Source of the DNA: Bacillota bacterium
Lineage (GTDB): Bacteria > Bacillota > Clostridia > Oscillospirales > Oscillospiraceae
Length of the DNA stretch: 34,304 nt
Direction of reading: 5' to 3'
NCBI GenBank assembly: GCA_029225225.1
Contig: JAQXWB010000106.1
Coordinates: forward strand, 1 to 34,304
Shown piece after piece: positions 31,707 to 34,304 of this stretch; position 1 is the stretch's first letter; every line of letters starts with the position of its first letter. Both the position numbers and the translations under genes were made by a program. Under the pieces are notes generated by a model. The model searched no databases. It was given only the letters and a program-made list of their open reading frames with translations, and was not told the DNA's origin.

Positions 31707-32411
31707 TTAAATATAGTTTTTCAGCGCGGCGAGCGCTTTTTTTTCGATGCGTGAGATCTGCACCTGTGAAACGCCGAGGATCTTTGAGGTCTTGTCCTGC
31801 GTTAAGCCGTGGAAAAACCGCAGCTTGATGACCATTTGCTCCCGCTCTGACAGGCACGCGATCGCCTCCCGTAATGCGATCCGTTCCACGATCTGCTCCT
31901 CCATTTCTCCGTCCGTCAAAACATCCTCCAGCGAGAAGCCGTCCTCCCCGCACTGCCGCTGGATGGATTCTGCCGCGCCCGTCGCGGTTTCCGCCGAGGC
32001 GATCTCCTCCGATTGTAGACCGGTCTCCGCGCTCAGCTCCATAAGCGTCGGTTCGCGTCCCAACTCGACCGTCAGCCTTGCCCGCGCGGCCCTGATCTGC
32101 CCGGCGCGCTCCTTGAGACTACGGCTGACCTTCACCGTGCCGTCATCCCGCAGAAAGCGGCGAATTTCTCCCGCGATCTTGGGCACGGCGTAGGTCGAAA
32201 ACTGCGTGCCGTACTGAGGGTCAAAGCCCTCGACCGCCTTGAGAAAGCCGAGACAGCCAAGCTGATAAAGATCATCGGGATCAACGCCGCGCCCGAAATA
32301 CCGCCTCGCGATCGACCAGATCAGTCCCGTGTTGCCGACAACAAGCGCCTCGCTTGCCTCGCGGTCGCCCTGCTTTGCCCGTTCGAGCAGTGCGCTTTGT
32401 TCTGCGATCAC
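31707..32411 (-). CDS. sigF: RNA polymerase sigma factor SigF (forespore)
   Basis: This 234-aa sigma-70-type factor has region 2 (GNTGLIWSIARRYFGRGVDP, then DDLYQLGCLGFLKAVEGFDP and FSTYAVPKIAGEIRRFLRDD), a sigma-3 region (VSRSLKERAGQI, then REPTLMELSAETGL) and region 4 (LSEREQMVIKLRFFHGLTQD, ILGVSQVQISRIEKKAL). These, and its place after spoIIAA and spoIIAB, identify SigF, the first forespore-specific sigma factor. The start is GTG 32411, overlapping the spoIIAB stop as GTGA. Its activity is held by SpoIIAB until SpoIIAA releases it. Confidence 0.95.
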   Translation of the reverse strand: MIAEQSALLERAKQGDREASEALVVGNTGLIWSIARRYFGRGVDPDDLYQLGCLGFLKAVEGFDPQYGTQFSTYAVPKIAGEIRRFLRDDGTVKVSRSLKERAGQIRAARARLTVELGREPTLMELSAETGLQSEEIASAETATGAAESIQRQCGEDGFSLEDVLTDGEMEEQIVERIALREAIACLSEREQMVIKLRFFHGLTQDKTSKILGVSQVQISRIEKKALAALKNYI

Positions 32412-32848
32412 TTTTTCCCTCCGCGGCGGATGATCTTGCGCTTCATATGTACGGTCGTTCCCTTGCCCTTCGCGGAGGTCAGGCGGAACTCCGTCATAAA
32501 GCTCTCCATGATGGTTATGCCCATGCCCGAGCGCTCCTCACCGCCTGTGGTAAACATCGGCTTGCGTGCCTGCTCGACGTCCTCAATGCCGCAGCCGCGA
32601 TCCTTCACGACGATATCCAGCACATTGTCGCCGAGGATGCGTGCTTTCAAAATGATCGGTCCGATGGTGTCGGGATAGGCGTGGACGATGCAATTCGTGA
32701 CCGCCTCGGACACGGCGGTCTTGATATCGCCCAGCTCGTCCAGCGTCGGGTCAAGCTGGGCGGCAAAGCAGGCGACTGCCGCGCGCGCAAACGCCTCGTT
32801 GGATGACTTGCTCGGGAACTCCAAGCTCATGTAGTTTTCTCCCCTCAT
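32408..32848 (-). CDS. spoIIAB: Anti-sigma F factor SpoIIAB (serine kinase)
   Basis: This 146-aa GHKL kinase has the N-box VSEAVTNCIVHAYPD, G1 VKDRGCGIEDVEQ, a TTGGEERSGMGITIMES lid and GTTVHMKRKI. It binds SigF and phosphorylates SpoIIAA on serine. ATG 32848 overlaps the spoIIAA stop as ATGA, has AAGGAGG upstream and gives MRGENYMSLEFPSK, matching the family N-terminus (MKNEMHLEF in B. subtilis); ATG 32830 would be six residues shorter. Confidence 0.95.
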   Translation of the reverse strand: MRGENYMSLEFPSKSSNEAFARAAVACFAAQLDPTLDELGDIKTAVSEAVTNCIVHAYPDTIGPIILKARILGDNVLDIVVKDRGCGIEDVEQARKPMFTTGGEERSGMGITIMESFMTEFRLTSAKGKGTTVHMKRKIIRRGGKK

Positions 32849-33165
32849 TTGGTACACTCCTCCTTGATTTCCGTGATCTTTTCAATTCCGGCGGCGCGCA
32901 GCACCTTATACGGCTGCGCCGGAATGTTCTGCAAAAGCAGCTTGCCCTGCAGGGTGTTCATCCGCCGCAGCGTATGCAGCACGACGGCGATGCCGCTCGA
33001 ATCCATAAAACGTACCTCCTGAAAATCGAGGATACAGCGCAGCGGCATATACAGGTCGATCTTCTCCGAGATCGTCTGCATGATCTCTTTCGCGCAGTGA
33101 TGGTCAATCTCTCCCGTCAGCGCGACGGTGAGCTGCCGATCCTGCACATAGCTTGTCAGATTCAT
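32845..33165 (-). CDS. spoIIAA: Anti-anti-sigma F factor SpoIIAA (STAS domain)
   Basis: This 106-aa STAS protein has the phosphorylation site FMDSSGIAVVLHTLRR (second serine of the S-S pair expected to be modified by SpoIIAB) and opens MNLTSYVQDRQLTVALTGEI. Unphosphorylated SpoIIAA displaces SigF from SpoIIAB; SpoIIE, encoded elsewhere, dephosphorylates it. ATG 33165 has GGGAGGAG upstream; a longer frame to 33189 lacks one. Confidence 0.95.
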   Translation of the reverse strand: MNLTSYVQDRQLTVALTGEIDHHCAKEIMQTISEKIDLYMPLRCILDFQEVRFMDSSGIAVVLHTLRRMNTLQGKLLLQNIPAQPYKVLRAAGIEKITEIKEECTK

Positions 33166-33187
33166 TGTATGCTCCTCCCATTTGTAC

Positions 33188-33226
33188 AAAAAAACGAACC
33201 CACGCGGGTCTTTCCCGTGTGGGTTC
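33188..33226 (-). terminator. Terminator between the GerMN gene and spoIIAA
   Basis: On the minus strand GAACCCACACGGG (33226-33214), loop AAAGA, CCCGCGTGGGTTC (33208-33196), C, then T7. The hairpin ends only ~22 nt before the spoIIAA ATG, and a TATACT (33232-33227) abuts it upstream but lacks a recognisable -35 or a sigma-H-type pair. A separate spoIIA promoter is thus not evident. Confidence 0.85.
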
Positions 33227-33288
33227 AGTATAAGCGATAAAGCTTGCGCGGTTTGTCGAAAGTGCTTTGCAGGTCGGACTTTTTCGCG

Positions 33289-34304
33289 TCAATCCGCAAT
33301 CCAGCGCTCGGCAGGCCGGCGAATCGTGCGCAGCGTCTCATCGCGGAAGGTCGGCTCGATGCCTTCCACCAGTATTTCAACGGTACTGATCTCCGAAAGA
33401 CCGCACATCGTCGCGACGATGGAGCGGACGGCAAGCGTCTCCTCCTCGGCATTGGCGCAACCGTCCAAGAATTCGCGGGTCAGATCGACCACGCAGTTGC
33501 CGTTCTCGATGCGCAGAGACAACAGCTTCGTACCGGCGGGAATACAGCTTTGCAGACCGTTTGTGCCTTCAAAGGTAAACAGCGCGTTGAGCAGCAGCTC
33601 GGCGGTTGTGCGCTCTCCGTCCAGCGGAAGAAGCTGCGGCACGGCGACTAAAAGACCGTCGTTTCCGCAGGTGGGGTAGAGGGTGACATCCAGCAGATCC
33701 TTGCTCGCGGGGACGGAGATCAGGCTTTCATCGCGGGAGATGCCGCTTAACAATTCCATACGGTAAAGCTTCTCAACCGGTGCGCCCGCGACCCAAAGGT
33801 CTACGGTGGTGATCTCAGGCAGCTCCGTCAGGGAATTGACAATCGAATAGACTGCCATGCGCTCCGCGGCATAGCTTTGCTCCAGATCGTTTAGAAATTC
33901 CGACGAGAGGTTGACGGTGCAAACACCGTTTTCCACGCTGATGCTCAGCAGCTCCGTCCCATCGGGAATGCAGGAGGTGAGCTGTCCGCGCTCTCTGCCG
34001 GAAAGAAGCTGCGAAATGATATAGGCGGGCTTATCCGCGCTGTCCATCGCCTCAACGCTCAGCGTCTCGCGCACGAGATAGCGCCGCTGTGCGTCAGGAT
34101 AGTAGAGTGTGAGCATTTCCTCCTGCGGGAGCATGCCTGTGTCATGCAGGAAGATATCATTTTCCGAGAGAACCAGCGGTGCGTCCGCACCCGGCATGGT
34201 GATGCTGACACGCTGCACGGTGTCGAGCTGCAGGAGCGTCATGGCAATGCAGGTTGCGCAGAGGGAACGTTCGAGTGCATCGGCGCTCTGCCCATGCAGG
34301 ACAA
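33289..34304 (-). CDS. GerMN-domain sporulation/germination protein, 5' end beyond window
   Basis: The frame runs from the TGA at 33291-33289 to the right edge without a stop, so the start and any lipoprotein signal lie outside; the ATG at 34242 is inside a domain and was not used. Two complete GerMN domains can be seen: TSCIPDGTELLSISVENGVC with TVNLSSEFLNDL, and QSCIPAGTKLLSLRIENGNC with VVDLTREFLDGC. Just at the edge, LHGQSADALERSLC looks like the end of a third. GerM-type proteins act in spore coat or cortex-linked steps and germination. The position next to spoIIA is consistent with a sporulation role, but a strong terminator separates them. Confidence 0.85.
   Translation of the reverse strand, partial: VLHGQSADALERSLCATCIAMTLLQLDTVQRVSITMPGADAPLVLSENDIFLHDTGMLPQEEMLTLYYPDAQRRYLVRETLSVEAMDSADKPAYIISQLLSGRERGQLTSCIPDGTELLSISVENGVCTVNLSSEFLNDLEQSYAAERMAVYSIVNSLTELPEITTVDLWVAGAPVEKLYRMELLSGISRDESLISVPASKDLLDVTLYPTCGNDGLLVAVPQLLPLDGERTTAELLLNALFTFEGTNGLQSCIPAGTKLLSLRIENGNCVVDLTREFLDGCANAEEETLAVRSIVATMCGLSEISTVEILVEGIEPTFRDETLRTIRRPAERWIAD

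Overview
The window looks like chromosome from an endospore-forming, Gram-positive Clostridia-type bacterium, most probably a gut Oscillospirales/Ruminococcaceae relative. The lineage is inferred. What is seen is a spoIIAA-spoIIAB-sigF operon, consensus sigma-A promoters, strong AGGAGG ribosome binding sites, a CIRCE operator, a LytTR/DUF3021 pair, a CpsB/BY-kinase exopolysaccharide control operon and a giant SLH-anchored surface protein.

Layout. 1-4640 is the collapsed right part of an integrated mobile element. It holds a leftward operon (XRE regulator, DinD, DNA methyltransferase running off the left edge) facing a rightward remnant (53-aa basic protein, excisionase-like HTH, truncated primase, last ~105 codons of a large serine recombinase). 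4685-5269 is hsp20 under CIRCE/HrcA control. 5270-5557 is gene-free and carries a dispersed repeat. 5558-12081, all leftward, is an envelope-polysaccharide control operon: CpsB-type phosphatase, Ig-like membrane protein and two BY-kinases with YG-rich tails, then an ABC exporter. 12082-12801 is a divergent promoter region with a ~315-nt structured leader. 12802-24627 is one gene for a 3941-aa secreted protein with an endonuclease I-family domain and three SLH repeats.

24674-27016 resembles a RiPP-type peptide locus: small Cys-containing peptide, membrane-anchored protein, HprK-like kinase and PqqD, with the radical SAM maturase reduced to a 43-codon stub. 27171-28202 is gap (GAPDH) with a clear promoter and terminator. 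Leftward from 29775 come a DivIVA-like protein, a methyltransferase and an acetyltransferase remnant. tRNA-Arg(CCG) lies at 29957. A leftward LytTR/DUF3021 pair (30320-31256) and tRNA-Thr(CGT) follow. The right end is sigF, spoIIAB, spoIIAA and a GerMN-domain protein running off the edge.

The most unusual items are the giant S-layer-type nuclease with its structured leader RNA, the peptide locus beside it with a missing maturase, and the collapsed element that keeps an xre-dinD-methyltransferase operon behind a shared divergent operator. All family assignments come from reading translated motifs; no database search was possible.
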